In this document: one piece after another, positions 50,377-58,793 of the stretch
How positions within the stretch are numbered: position 1 is the first letter of the stretch
Layout of the letters: each line of letters starts with the position of its first letter
Origin: a virus
IMG/VR virus record: IMGVR_UViG_3300033156_000587
Coordinates: 1-64,000 of that record
DNA length: 64,000 bases
Direction: 5' to 3' (one strand)
Translations under genes and position numbers: made by a program
Notes under the pieces: model-generated
The model's input: the letters and a program-made list of their open reading frames with translations, nothing else
Told to the model about the DNA's origin: nothing
Databases searched by the model: none

Positions 50377-51390
50377 ATGCCGACGAGCGCATCCAGTTGG
50401 GAAGAGCAGATCCTCTCCTTGAGCGATGGGCTGGAGCTTCCGCCTCCGAGGGAATATCTGGCGGGCTCTCTGTTTCCACGCCCGTCATTGAGTCTGTTGT
50501 TCGGCGCACCCGGGTCATTGAAGAGCTTGTTCCTGATGGACTTAAGCGTATGTGTGGCAGCCGGGAAGGACTGGCTCGGTGAATTCCCGACGCGACAAGG
50601 GAGCGTGCTCTGGCTGGACAAGGACTCAGGGCGAGACAGACTCATCCGCAGGTTCCTGGCGCTGCTCAAGGGACACGACTTGGAGCGGTGCCCTGTTGAT
50701 TTCCTCGCATTCCCACAACCTACGTTTGTAGCCGGAGGTCCAGGAGCTGCGGAAGCAGTCCACAGGCTGATCTCACTTGCCGAGCGGAAGGGATATTCGC
50801 TCATCGTCCTCGATAACCTGGGAAGCGTGTCAGGCGCAAGAGACGAGAACAGTCCCGAGATGATCGAGGTCATGGGCCGACTGCGGTTCATCACCGAGGA
50901 GACAGGTGCCGCGGTAATTGTGATCCACCACAAGACCAAGGGCCGAAGGGATAGACCCGGTGACATGCTCCGAGGCCACTCAAGCATCGAAGGCGCGCTG
51001 GACCTCGCCCTGTTCCTGGAGCGCAAGGGGGAGTATTTAGTCCACATCCAGGCCACCAAAAGCCGGGACATCATGCCCGAACCATTCTACGCCCAGTTCC
51101 TGTACGAAAGCCAGAACAACGAACTAACCTGGTGCCGGTTCAAGATCACCCAGGCAACGCACCTTGACAAATTGGCAAGCCTCGCTCAACAGGCGCTGCC
51201 TCTCCTGGTTCCTGGCACCGGCCTGACGAAACAGTCTATCATCCTCGCCAACGCCCTTGGTATCTCTAAACACGCCGCAAAACAGGTGATCCTACACCTC
51301 GAAAAAACCGGTAAGATCACACTCAAACCAGGACCACGGAACTCACGCGTGATCTCGCTTAACGAGATCCCAGTAAAGGTTGAAGAGTAA
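50377..51390 (+). CDS. RepA-like RecA-fold ATPase with winged helix
   Basis: 337 residues. RecA-fold ATPase of the AAA_25/RepA type: Walker A GAPGSLKS (43-50), LWLDKDSGRDRLIRR, Walker B SLIVLDNLGSVSG and the VIVIHHKTKGR segment with a following MLRGHSSIEGALD. The last ~75 residues form a winged-helix-like domain (TKQSIILANALGISKHAAKQ). Such proteins act as replicative helicases of plasmids and phages. A 640-base non-coding stretch follows, a candidate origin. Confidence 0.75.
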   Translation: MPTSASSWEEQILSLSDGLELPPPREYLAGSLFPRPSLSLLFGAPGSLKSLFLMDLSVCVAAGKDWLGEFPTRQGSVLWLDKDSGRDRLIRRFLALLKGHDLERCPVDFLAFPQPTFVAGGPGAAEAVHRLISLAERKGYSLIVLDNLGSVSGARDENSPEMIEVMGRLRFITEETGAAVIVIHHKTKGRRDRPGDMLRGHSSIEGALDLALFLERKGEYLVHIQATKSRDIMPEPFYAQFLYESQNNELTWCRFKITQATHLDKLASLAQQALPLLVPGTGLTKQSIILANALGISKHAAKQVILHLEKTGKITLKPGPRNSRVISLNEIPVKVEE

Positions 51391-51990
51391 AGGCGTATGT
51401 ATGCCACGAAAACACGCGATAGTGTCACGGAAGGGCGGGAAAGTCTAGAGATTGAGGCAAGGAGAGGCGTGGGTGGGGAGAGGGGTACCGCCCCAAATTT
51501 TTCTGAGCCGTCATAAAATCTGGCCGAGAGATTTTGTTTGCACAAGTTGGCAAGGGCAAGCGGTTAGACGTGCGACAGGGTTACTGGCGAGGCGAGGCGA
51601 ACAAGCTAGAGTGCTTGCGGTCCCTGTGTCGGCAACTGGGCATGACACAGGCGGGTGATGCGCGCGCGGGGGAGTGTAAGAGCGGGTGACAACGGCGAGT
51701 GATGGGTGCGGTAGCCTGCGTGAATGTCGTTGACATTTATTTTCGGGGGCAGGGGCGCGGATGTCAACAAGGCGTGAACAAGGGGTTGAAGCGGGTACGG
51801 GTTGTCTTGGCGCATGAGGTACCGGGGTGGGACTACGCTTGAGGGTTGGTTCAGATGGCAGGTTGGCCCGTGTCAACGTTACGTGTCACAGCTTGTCGTA
51901 TGATGCATTGTTGCGCGTTAGTTGTAGGCGATAAAATGAGTCATAACGTGGGTACCAGCGCAAGGGTTATTGCAGTTTGCAAGATAAAAT
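51391..51990. other. Non-coding stretch, possible origin or control region
   Basis: No convincing gene in about 600 bases between the RepA-like gene and a hairpin. The plus strand is strongly G-rich. ATGTCAAC or GTGTCAAC occurs at about 51730 (inverted), 51759 and 51871, GTGTCAC twice (about 51421 and 51882), and GATAAAATGAG twice (about 51930 and 51982). These could be protein-binding boxes of an origin. Confidence 0.35.
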
Positions 51991-52022
51991 GAGAGGGGCT
52001 ACATGCGTATGTAGCCCCTCTC
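51991..52022 (-). terminator. 14-bp perfect terminator hairpin
   Basis: GAGAGGGGCTACAT and its exact complement flank a 4-base loop. On the minus strand it is followed by TCATTTTATC, so it most likely ends the operon running down from 54.3 kb; it could also stop plus-strand transcripts. Confidence 0.7.
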
Positions 52023-52030
52023 GCGGGCAT

Positions 52031-52198
52031 CTACAGTGCACAAGCTCCCCAGGGCAAGCACAGAGTAAGGACTAGGGACCCGTCCTCGAACACCGTCAGA
52101 GACGGGTCCAGGACCCTGATGATCAGGTAGATACCCACAAGCATCAGGGCATCTACCCATAGCTCAAGGTCAGTCAGGGTCTTCATTATCCCTTTCAT
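52031..52198 (-). CDS. Small membrane protein (55 aa)
   Basis: ATG with AGGAGGGTTAACG upstream, overlapping the end of the amidotransferase gene by 29 bases. Residues ~12-30 form a hydrophobic helix (LELWVDALMLVGIYLIIRV) and the C-terminus is also hydrophobic. Last gene before the terminator. Function unknown. Confidence 0.5.
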   Translation of the reverse strand: MKGIMKTLTDLELWVDALMLVGIYLIIRVLDPSLTVFEDGSLVLTLCLPWGACAL

Positions 52199-52955
52199 CG
52201 TTAACCCTCCTATCTAAGCAATGCCAAATGCCAGTCTTGTCGTCCAGAACCCACGTTCGACCTTGGGAGTCAGTCCCAAGGCCGAATTCTAAGTCGGCCT
52301 CATCTAGATCAGGGGCGTTAGTGATTACGCCCCCGACATTGTGCCACGTGGGCTCCGGCTCGGAAATTTCTATTCGGTGCCATTCACCGTCCCGATACAC
52401 CCACCGGTGGGTGCGGGTAAAGACGTATTCCCAGGACAGGTTGGAAAACCACAACCCGTCCCTTTGCGCCCATCGCCCTACTCGCACGATGCGGGGGGCG
52501 TTAGGGAGACACAATGCGAATCGCTCGCTTGCGAAGTGGTCTCGGAACGCCTGGACCAACTCGCGAGTGTTGGGGCGAAGGCGGGATAAGAAGACGCATA
52601 GCTCGCGCGTATCAGATTCTAGCGCATTGCCCCAGCCCGGGAGAACGCCATTGTGGAACACCCACACTCGGGAACCCTCCCGGGTTCTGACATAAAACGG
52701 GTGAACGTTCAACACCGTCTTGACGCCCGTAGTGCCCAATCGGAAGTGGACCACCGCCGGGCCTTGGGCGTCTATGAATCTGGCGTAGAGTTGGCGGGCC
52801 CGCTCATCGTCTGTTTCCTTGGCGATGCGCCAAATCCGTGTCCTCGGGTCCCAAACCGCGATTCCCACACCGTCTGGGTTATGCGAAAATAGTTGCTCAA
52901 ATGCTGGGTACTTTGAGACAGCCTCTGGTCGGTACTTAATAACTATGACACACAT
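52170..52955 (-). CDS. Class II glutamine amidotransferase
   Basis: 261 residues. Met1-Cys2 gives the N-terminal nucleophile after Met removal; N-x-DGVGIAVWD, VVHFRLGTTG and VWVFHNGVL are the Ntn-amidotransferase landmarks, shared with a phage group found beside COOH-NH2 ligases. It would release ammonia from glutamine for its partner. The C-terminal ~100 residues are less typical. Overlaps the ligase gene by 13 bases. Confidence 0.75.
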   Translation of the reverse strand: MCVIVIKYRPEAVSKYPAFEQLFSHNPDGVGIAVWDPRTRIWRIAKETDDERARQLYARFIDAQGPAVVHFRLGTTGVKTVLNVHPFYVRTREGSRVWVFHNGVLPGWGNALESDTRELCVFLSRLRPNTRELVQAFRDHFASERFALCLPNAPRIVRVGRWAQRDGLWFSNLSWEYVFTRTHRWVYRDGEWHRIEISEPEPTWHNVGGVITNAPDLDEADLEFGLGTDSQGRTWVLDDKTGIWHCLDRRVNDERDNEDPD

Positions 52956-54340
52956 TGCTGTACCTCCTCAAACAATCTTGTAATCTCGGCGGCGTCATTG
53001 CTAGTCCTGATGCTATAGGGGAGCCCTATGGCATGATTAGGGCAATACCCCGTCCGGCCGTCACAGTAATAACCATCCGCCATCCGCCATCCAAAAGCTT
53101 GGGCGAGACGTGGGCATGTTACGATATCGCCCCGCCGGACCGCCCATCCAAAGATGCGTAGTCTGAACGGGAGGGTTATCTCCCGCGCCACTCGGCGGAA
53201 CGTTGGGGAAAAGATGTAATCGCGGTCCAAATGCACAGATTGGGGAGACAAGCGTAGGATCTCGCAATGCAACCCGAAGGGCTGGCCCGATCGGACAAGT
53301 TCCTCCAGATCCTTGATTTTCCGAGATAGTCCCCAGACAGCCCGTCCACCTTCCACGATGCGACGGATGGATTCCAGATACATCACCGCCACCTCGGGGT
53401 CCGCCAGCAATGCGGCGGGCGGGGTGCGGTACTCTACACCGTGGATCTTTAGCTCATACGCACACCGCCGCCGGTAGTAGCCCCGGGCATCACCAGAGAG
53501 GTCTAGGGCGTACCCGACCCGGCGGTCAATCTCGCGTATTGCTTCGTGGATATCGCCCGCCAGGACCTCGCCCTCCGGAGCCCCGATATGGATATGGAAA
53601 CCGATGGGATAGACATGGCCCGACAGACAGGCACGATACCCCGTCTCTTCCTCCCATTCGGTAACAGCCTCATAGAATGCTTCCACCAACAACTCTGGTC
53701 GGCGGAACGGGCGAGGGAAGCGGACCTCGGCCACGTCTCGCGCACCGTCTAGCCCGATATAGGCGTCCGTCCCGTATTGCCGGACCTCCTCAATTACGTT
53801 CCCCGCATAGACTACTTGCCCCTCCTCGGGGTCCCAGACCTCGAATTCCGGGTCAGCCCCCCAGGTAGGCGCAGATTCCTCATCCTCTGGGACCTCGAAT
53901 CGGGGTTTCAGCCCCAAGAGGTCCATCAGGCGCTGAAATTGCGGCGCAAAGCTAGGATCATGGACAAGGTCCACCGTGATTAGCAGGTGGCGCGAGGGAG
54001 AGTAGTAAGCAAAGACGTATGAGGTACCTTGCTCCCAGTAGACTACCAGGACCCCGTCAGAGTCCCGGTTCTCACGGATAGAGGACGAAATTGAAACATA
54101 ATCGTCCCAGAACGGGCTCGCGCCGGGAAGCGGGGCGTCAGAGAGGTCAATCTCTAAGACCCGGGAGTACTCCAATTTTTCGTAAAGTATACGGGTCAGG
54201 AAAAAGACCGCGCAATCCCGGGCCCCCACAGGCGGGGCGCCGTGCGCGATAACAGTACTAAAATACGCCTGCGGGAGACGGTACGTGATGTCTCCCCTGG
54301 GATCAGGGCATGAGACGGTATACAGCAATCGTTTACCCAT
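52943..54340 (-). CDS. COOH-NH2 ligase (phiEco32-type, GS-like)
   Basis: 465 residues from ATG 54340 (GAGGAGGTGTCAAG upstream). WGADPEFEV (160-168) is the hallmark of the phage COOH-NH2 ligase type 2 family, a glutamine-synthetase-like fold; EVRFPRP, GFHIHIGAP and YELKIHGVEYRTPPA supply the other acidic and His positions. With the adjacent amidotransferase it could make an amide or peptide tag on a protein, sugar or peptidoglycan fragment, as proposed for phiEco32-like phages. Confidence 0.75.
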   Translation of the reverse strand: MGKRLLYTVSCPDPRGDITYRLPQAYFSTVIAHGAPPVGARDCAVFFLTRILYEKLEYSRVLEIDLSDAPLPGASPFWDDYVSISSSIRENRDSDGVLVVYWEQGTSYVFAYYSPSRHLLITVDLVHDPSFAPQFQRLMDLLGLKPRFEVPEDEESAPTWGADPEFEVWDPEEGQVVYAGNVIEEVRQYGTDAYIGLDGARDVAEVRFPRPFRRPELLVEAFYEAVTEWEEETGYRACLSGHVYPIGFHIHIGAPEGEVLAGDIHEAIREIDRRVGYALDLSGDARGYYRRRCAYELKIHGVEYRTPPAALLADPEVAVMYLESIRRIVEGGRAVWGLSRKIKDLEELVRSGQPFGLHCEILRLSPQSVHLDRDYIFSPTFRRVAREITLPFRLRIFGWAVRRGDIVTCPRLAQAFGWRMADGYYCDGRTGYCPNHAIGLPYSIRTSNDAAEITRLFEEVQQCVS

Positions 54341-54463
54341 CTTGACACCTCCTCGCGAAATTTGCCCCAAGGCGTGGACTTGGGGTCATAGCACATTATA
54401 GCAGGTTTTCGCTCAAATTTGTTACGTGAATTCTACATGAACCCTCAATAGTCCTTGAGCAGC

Positions 54464-54506
54464 TTGACATAATCCGCAATTGACATAAGTGCGCGAGTTT
54501 ACATAA
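54464..54506 (+). repeat. Three TTGACATAA-type direct repeats
   Basis: TTGACATAA at 54464 and 54480 and TTTACATAA at 54498, spaced 16 and 18 bases. The second and third can also serve as -35 boxes. They look like operator or iteron repeats upstream of a promoter. Confidence 0.5.
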
Positions 54507-54525
54507 ATACGCCCTGTTTTATGCT
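54498..54525 (+). promoter_or_regulatory. Promoter candidate TTTACA-N16-TATGCT
   Basis: TTTACA (54498-54503) and TATGCT (54520-54525), overlapping the third direct repeat. It points into the AT-richer region at 54.5-55.4 kb. Confidence 0.45.
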
Positions 54526-54657
54526 ATCCTGAACTAGCGCGAGTAGATGCGTGAACCTGTCTCCCTTTCCCAAAGACATATATAGGATGGAAGCAATCCG
54601 GATTGACCAACCCACGAAAACCCACGGCAACCGATAATGACTGCATACCCAGCTTCT

Positions 54658-54749
54658 CAGAAAATTCTCACAATAATAGCAACAATGGTAGGAGCCATGC
54701 GAAAGCCTAGTTACTTAGGAAACTCTCATAAAGATAGCGACAATAGCGA
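54658..54749 (+). repeat. Degenerate direct repeat pair
   Basis: Segments starting near 54658 and 54717 agree at most positions over about 30 bases (pattern A-A-TCTCA-AA-ATAGC-ACAAT). The second copy lies within the 22-residue frame at 54697. Purpose unknown. Confidence 0.4.
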
Positions 54750-54765
54750 TATCTACACGAGATGA
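54697..54765 (+). CDS. Possible 22-residue leader peptide
   Basis: ATG preceded by TAGGAGCC; the stop overlaps the ATG of the next frame (ATGA), the coupling used throughout this genome. The peptide is polar and short. Could be a leader for the following frame. Confidence 0.3.
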   Translation: MRKPSYLGNSHKDSDNSDIYTR

Positions 54766-55055
54766 CTACGCGAAAGGCCCCATCTCGCGCGTGTGGGCGG
54801 AACCTCGAAAAAATTTCCCGGGGTCGGGAAATTGGCCGGAAATCCGAAGCTGAGTTGCTGGGACCTCAGGAGGGAGTATCCTCGTTGGTGAGCAAATTTG
54901 CCTCGCTCCTGGTGATCATTCCACACGGCCCTGGTACAGCCCCCAGCGAGAAATACCGAAGCCACAAGCGCAGAATGCGCGGGGATTATCTCGTTGTATC
55001 TAACCCGATTCCGGAAGAACGCACCTGGGAACTCTTCTCCATTTCCCTGATTTAG
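54762..55055 (+). CDS. Doubtful 97-residue basic protein
   Basis: An open frame coupled by ATGA to the preceding small frame. The product is basic with no family resemblance and spans a repeated AAATTTCCCGGGG element, so it may not be a real gene. It is the only frame of size in the 54.4-55.4 kb gap. Confidence 0.25.
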   Translation: MTTRKAPSRACGRNLEKISRGREIGRKSEAELLGPQEGVSSLVSKFASLLVIIPHGPGTAPSEKYRSHKRRMRGDYLVVSNPIPEERTWELFSISLI

Positions 55056-55375
55056 ACAAGCGAAATTGATTTAATTCGCTTAGAAGCGTTTTAAGGAGCA
55101 TTTCCCGGTTCCTAAACATAGAAATATCAAGGATTCGAAAAAGCCGCTCTATGGCTCTCTACGCGCGTCTCAGAGACATTCTAGAGAAACTTCGAGCCCC
55201 AGTTTCGGTCTCTCTTCGCGCACATCTGTGGGGGTAATTTTTGAAATTGATTTTCCTTCAGGGAGACTCTAGAAAAATTTTCCCGGGGCTCGGGCGGCTG
55301 AGCGCGTTTCGGTGATCGCCCCCAGCCTGCTAAACTAAAAATGCGCGGCGGTTTCAGCTAGCTGGGAGGTCAGAG
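55056..55375. other. Non-coding region upstream of coiled-coil gene
   Basis: No gene seen. Holds an AGCGAA/TTCGCT inverted repeat (about 55060-55083) and a second copy, at about 55270, of the AAAWTTTCCCGGGG-CGGG element also found near 54808. Probably promoter and regulatory DNA for the next gene. Confidence 0.35.
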
Positions 55376-55768
55376 ATGTTTTCAGCGAGAGAGATCAGGA
55401 AGGCCGCGGGACTCATAGAGGCCCGCTTGGAGGAGTATCGGAAGTCCAGGACAGATTTGGCTGAGCTGACTAACGAAGTAGCCAAGCTAGAGCGAAAACT
55501 CGCGGACGCAGAGCTCCGTGTCCGGACCGACCTCCTGAGTGACTTTGGGTCACTCGGAAGAAACGCCGAAGAGCGAAAACTCAGAATCGACAACGCCTTG
55601 GCAAACGACCCGGAGGTAAAGGAGCTCCGAGCAAAACTCGCGGAGGCCTCAGCACAGCTTCAGATTAAGAAGGCCGAGGCTGCCCACACTTACATGGCCC
55701 TCAGATCGGCGATCGCGATCGCTGAGATGTTCTCCTCACGGGATATCGATCCCGATCTTACTGCATAA
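55376..55768 (+). CDS. Coiled-coil protein, unknown
   Basis: 130 residues, ATG with GGGAGGTCAGAG upstream. Almost entirely heptad-like helix with the conserved-looking middle RKLRIDNALANDPEVKELRAKL. Such phage proteins are often early and of unknown function. It stands alone between two non-coding regions. Confidence 0.6.
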   Translation: MFSAREIRKAAGLIEARLEEYRKSRTDLAELTNEVAKLERKLADAELRVRTDLLSDFGSLGRNAEERKLRIDNALANDPEVKELRAKLAEASAQLQIKKAEAAHTYMALRSAIAIAEMFSSRDIDPDLTA

Positions 55769-55831
55769 CGCCCTGAAGCCGCCGCGTTCTCCTCTTCGCA
55801 TAGGCATCACTTTTTTCCTCCCCCCCCAGTT

Positions 55832-55885
55832 CTCAGTGAACCAGTCGCACTGAGCGGTGCCCCCTATTATAAATAGGGGGGGCAC
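55832..55885 (+). terminator. Double hairpin after coiled-coil gene
   Basis: CTCAGTG/CACTGAG (55832-55838, 55848-55854) is followed directly by a GC-rich hairpin whose arms are GTGCCCCCTATT and AATAGGGGGGGCAC (55857-55885). Likely a terminator, although no U-run follows. Confidence 0.5.
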
Positions 55886-56239
55886 ACCGCGCACTCGCTC
55901 GCTCAGGTAGCGACCCGAGTGATCAATGACCGGTCAGTTGTTAGATGACGCGAAAACACGCTATCAGACAGGCCGGAAATCGCAAGTTTCGTTGCAGCGC
56001 TGCTTGGTTTGACCAGCATAATACCGCGTTTCCGCATTAACATGAAGCCCTCGGAGGGCCAGAAAGCAAGTTCCATCGACCGTTCAGTGAACGACCTGTC
56101 CACGCAATGACCATTGGAAAATATATCGACCGATCGCCGACCCGTCGTTTATTTTTCTTGCAAAACTGCAATCAGAGTTGCGGGAAAAATCTTAAGATTC
56201 CCTTCCGGTAGTGCCATAATATACTAAAATCGCGGAGAA
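55886..56239. other. Non-coding region with CGACC motifs
   Basis: No gene seen on either strand. GACCGGTC, ATCGACCG (twice) and CGACC repeats are scattered, and AATCTTAAGATT (about 56189) echoes the TTAAGATT core of the 22-base repeats at 56.45 kb. CATAATATACT lies just before the next frame and could be a -10 region. Confidence 0.35.
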
Positions 56240-56428
56240 ATGCGATATGGGTTTACGCAATCAGCGAAATTTGCGGTAGTTAACGCAACCCCACCTATCC
56301 GCACCGATCACTTTAAGCGAAAAACTAACAAACAACTCGCTTTTCACATCAAGAGAACAGAAATTGCGAGGAACAATAAAGAAAAGCTACCGATCGTGGC
56401 AATCGCCCCTGAAGAATCTAGGATATAG
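56240..56428 (+). CDS. Possible small basic protein (62 aa)
   Basis: ATG preceded by GCGGAGAA and by a promoter-like CATAATATACT. The protein is basic (HFKRKTNKQLAFHIKRTEIARNN) and AT-rich in codons compared with neighbours. No family; may be a recent acquisition or a chance frame. Confidence 0.35.
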   Translation: MRYGFTQSAKFAVVNATPPIRTDHFKRKTNKQLAFHIKRTEIARNNKEKLPIVAIAPEESRI

Positions 56429-56447
56429 ACGATATGTCAAGTTGTCG

Positions 56448-56513
56448 AATGTTAAGATCCTTGTCGGGGAATGTTAAGATTCTTTCCGAGAAATGTTAAG
56501 ATTCTTGTCACAA
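56448..56513 (+). repeat. Three exact-period 22-base tandem repeats
   Basis: Units start at 56448, 56470 and 56492, each AATGTTAAGATYCTTKYC plus four variable bases. The third reaches the stop codon of the terminase gene. Could be a packaging, termination or protein-binding site. Confidence 0.65.
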
Positions 56514-58088
56514 TACCCGCCAGCGCGAGCGTCTCGGAGTGCCGCGAACAACCCATTTCGACGGCGCGGCGATGCTCACGAGCTCACCCGGCTCCGAGCC
56601 CACGGGCAGAGGTGTGCCACCTTCGCCCACCAGCATCGTCATCGCCAGCGCGTCAACCGAGTCCAAGCTCCTCCCCAGCTCCCGTTCCAGCGTCTCCTTG
56701 TCCACGAGCGCGATCCGGCCCTGAGAGTCGTAGTCATATTCCAGCACGCTCAGCTCTCCATCTAGCAAGTCATCTTCCGGCAGCTTCAGCTTACTTTCTG
56801 CCAGCATGTCCCTCAACCGCCAGAACAGCTCAGACCGGAGGTTCTGGAACCGCGTCCTGTGTATCGCCCTGCTTCCAAAGTTCACTGCTCTCGCGTTGAT
56901 CCCGTGTTCCCGAAGCCAGTCCAGCACGCCAGCTCCCACGCCGATCTCATCTACAAGCACGTGCTCCACCTGCGGGAACCTTGCCAAGAGTGTCGCAACG
57001 AATCTTCCGACCTGCTCCGTCCTCGCGAACTCCCGTCTCCAGATCCCCACGACCACTCGACCTGCCCTGATCACGACCGCAGTCTGTGCGCTTCCTCCGT
57101 GCGCTGGATCTACGGCCATGACCCATGGTCTGTCCGGCTTGGCCTCCAGCATCTTCGCCCGTTCGATCCATTCTGTCGCGATGAGCTTGTCCTCGCTCTC
57201 GTCCGGGGGTCTGCCGAGAACCCTTGCCTCCAGGATTGGCGTCGGCTTGTACCACCTTCCCTCAAACTGCACCGCTCCAAATTCGTACGGCTCACATGGC
57301 CGTGCCCATTTCTCGAACCGCTCCTTCACCCACTGGTAGCTCACCGCGCCCGGGATCACTTCTCGTTTCGCCTTCACGTTCGGGTGATCCAAACACGAGA
57401 TCCTGATATGCTTGTACACCCCGCTCTGTGTCGCCTCATAAAACGGTCCGCTCTTCGACACCGGGTTCCCGATCGCCAGCAACCTTGATTCCTCGCTCGT
57501 CACCAAGCTCTCAGCGCTTTCGAAGATGTTCCTCGGCAAACCCCCTGCCTCGTCCAGGATCACGAGCAGCTTGACCGCATGAAATCCTTGCAACGCCGTG
57601 AAATCCTGTGTCTTCTGGTCCTTCCTCGGACTCAGTCCAATCCCGAACCACTCTGGCCCTATCTCCCACCTCGGCGTCTCCAGCACTCTCCCGGGCAGTG
57701 CGATCCTCGCACCTCTGTGTAGCCCTCTGATCCTTCTCCACAAAATGTTCTGAACCAGGTTCGCCGTCGGAGCTGTCGTGATCAACACGCTGTTCTCATG
57801 AACGCTGAGCCACCAACATGCCAACGCTGCGGCTGCGAAGCTCTTCCCAACTCCGTGTCCCGCCTCCACGACTGTGAACCGGTTCTCCTTGACCGTCTCG
57901 ATGATTTCCTCTTGCTTTTGCCACAGCCTGATTCCCAGCGCCTTCTCCGCGAACTCCACGGGATCGGAAGGCAGTGAAGATTCTAAAAGTCGCTTTGCAA
58001 CTTTCTTAGTTGCAGGTTGAGATTTCAAAAATTCCGCGAGCTCTTCATCAGATAATTTCAACAAAAATTCGATAAAACCCGCATCCAT
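56508..58088 (-). CDS. terL: Terminase large subunit
   Basis: 526 residues. ATPase: Walker A AGHGVGKS (76-83), Walker B LLVILDE (174-180), coupling motif AIGNP. Nuclease (RNase H-like): MAVDPAH (Asp327), VLVDEIGVGAG (Asp380), SLDSVDALAM (Asp476/479). It packages DNA through the portal, cutting concatemers. ATG 58088 follows the small subunit by 20 bases. Unusually it is over 20 kb away from the other head genes. Confidence 0.92.
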   Translation of the reverse strand: MDAGFIEFLLKLSDEELAEFLKSQPATKKVAKRLLESSLPSDPVEFAEKALGIRLWQKQEEIIETVKENRFTVVEAGHGVGKSFAAAALACWWLSVHENSVLITTAPTANLVQNILWRRIRGLHRGARIALPGRVLETPRWEIGPEWFGIGLSPRKDQKTQDFTALQGFHAVKLLVILDEAGGLPRNIFESAESLVTSEESRLLAIGNPVSKSGPFYEATQSGVYKHIRISCLDHPNVKAKREVIPGAVSYQWVKERFEKWARPCEPYEFGAVQFEGRWYKPTPILEARVLGRPPDESEDKLIATEWIERAKMLEAKPDRPWVMAVDPAHGGSAQTAVVIRAGRVVVGIWRREFARTEQVGRFVATLLARFPQVEHVLVDEIGVGAGVLDWLREHGINARAVNFGSRAIHRTRFQNLRSELFWRLRDMLAESKLKLPEDDLLDGELSVLEYDYDSQGRIALVDKETLERELGRSLDSVDALAMTMLVGEGGTPLPVGSEPGELVSIAAPSKWVVRGTPRRSRWRVL

Positions 58089-58108
58089 CGAAGCACCTCG
58101 TTATGGGC

Positions 58109-58657
58109 TTAATCGAGTTCTGCAACGATGACTGAGAGAATCCGTGCTCTCCTGTCGGGTGGGATGGATTCGAGGATCTTAGCGATATGGCCCTCGTCGA
58201 GTTGTGCTTTAGGGATGGCCTGATTCTGGAGTTGGAACGAGAGTTCCAGAAATCGTGCGATCATCCCTGCGGAGATTTCCTCATCTCCGAGGGACTTGAG
58301 GGCTCGGATGGCTTTCTCGTATAGCTGGAGACCTGCTTCGTAGGACCGTTCTCTGATGGCGAGTTGCCTCTCGACCCAGGATTCCTCAACCTTCTTGAGC
58401 TGTTCGTCTTCCCAAGCTTGGGCGCGTTCTTCCCATTTCCACTTCCTCGTCAGTCGCCAGAACTTCCCTGGAGGGTTTGATTTCTCGGAATGCCCCTGTC
58501 TTTCATTCCATTCCCTCCAAGCCTTGATCTTGGATCTCTTCCCGCCCCAGGTTTTCGGGATCTCCAGGTAGATCCTGAAGATCTCATACAGCCAATCTGG
58601 TTCTCCTGGCTGTTGTAGCCAGGCCGGTTCTCTAAACAGCGCGAGGTCTGTGCTCAT
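58109..58657 (-). CDS. terS: Terminase small subunit
   Basis: 182 residues from ATG 58657 (GGGAGGTTCCCAAG upstream); an upstream extension would be basic and atypical. PDWLYEIFRIYLEIPKTWGG, FWRLTRKWKWEERAQAWEDE and the helical C-terminus follow the HTH-plus-oligomerisation plan of small terminases. It recognises the packaging site and feeds DNA to the large subunit. Confidence 0.75.
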   Translation of the reverse strand: MSTDLALFREPAWLQQPGEPDWLYEIFRIYLEIPKTWGGKRSKIKAWREWNERQGHSEKSNPPGKFWRLTRKWKWEERAQAWEDEQLKKVEESWVERQLAIRERSYEAGLQLYEKAIRALKSLGDEEISAGMIARFLELSFQLQNQAIPKAQLDEGHIAKILESIPPDRRARILSVIVAELD

Positions 58658-58741
58658 CTTGGGAACCTCCCTGCCTTTCCGTATTTCCCCTTCCCCACCC
58701 ACCCACCCCCACCTAACCACCAAGAAGTCCTTCCTCTTCGA

Positions 58742-58747
58742 ATTATA
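58742..58747 (-). promoter_or_regulatory. Terminase promoter -10 candidate
   Basis: A perfect TATAAT on the minus strand about 85 bases before the small terminase gene, in the gap shared with the early promoter. No good -35 was identified. Confidence 0.4.
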
Positions 58748-58754
58748 CACCAGA

Positions 58755-58784
58755 TTTCGATTTCGCCCTTGCATTTGCTACAAT
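58755..58784 (+). promoter_or_regulatory. Early operon promoter, TTTCGA-N18-TACAAT
   Basis: TTTCGA (58755-58760) and TACAAT (58779-58784) with 18-base spacing, as at 32928 and 43478. Start of transcription should be near 58791, three bases before the ATG. Confidence 0.6.
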
Positions 58785-58793
58785 AAAAGCGAA

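Noticed and set aside
51511-51876. 121-residue minus-strand frame
   Set aside because: Pro/Ser-rich low-information translation of G-rich DNA, no ribosome binding site, no family.
55886-55920. Inverted terminal repeat-like GCTCGCTC segment
   Set aside because: Short chance resemblance; no matching partner was found in the window.
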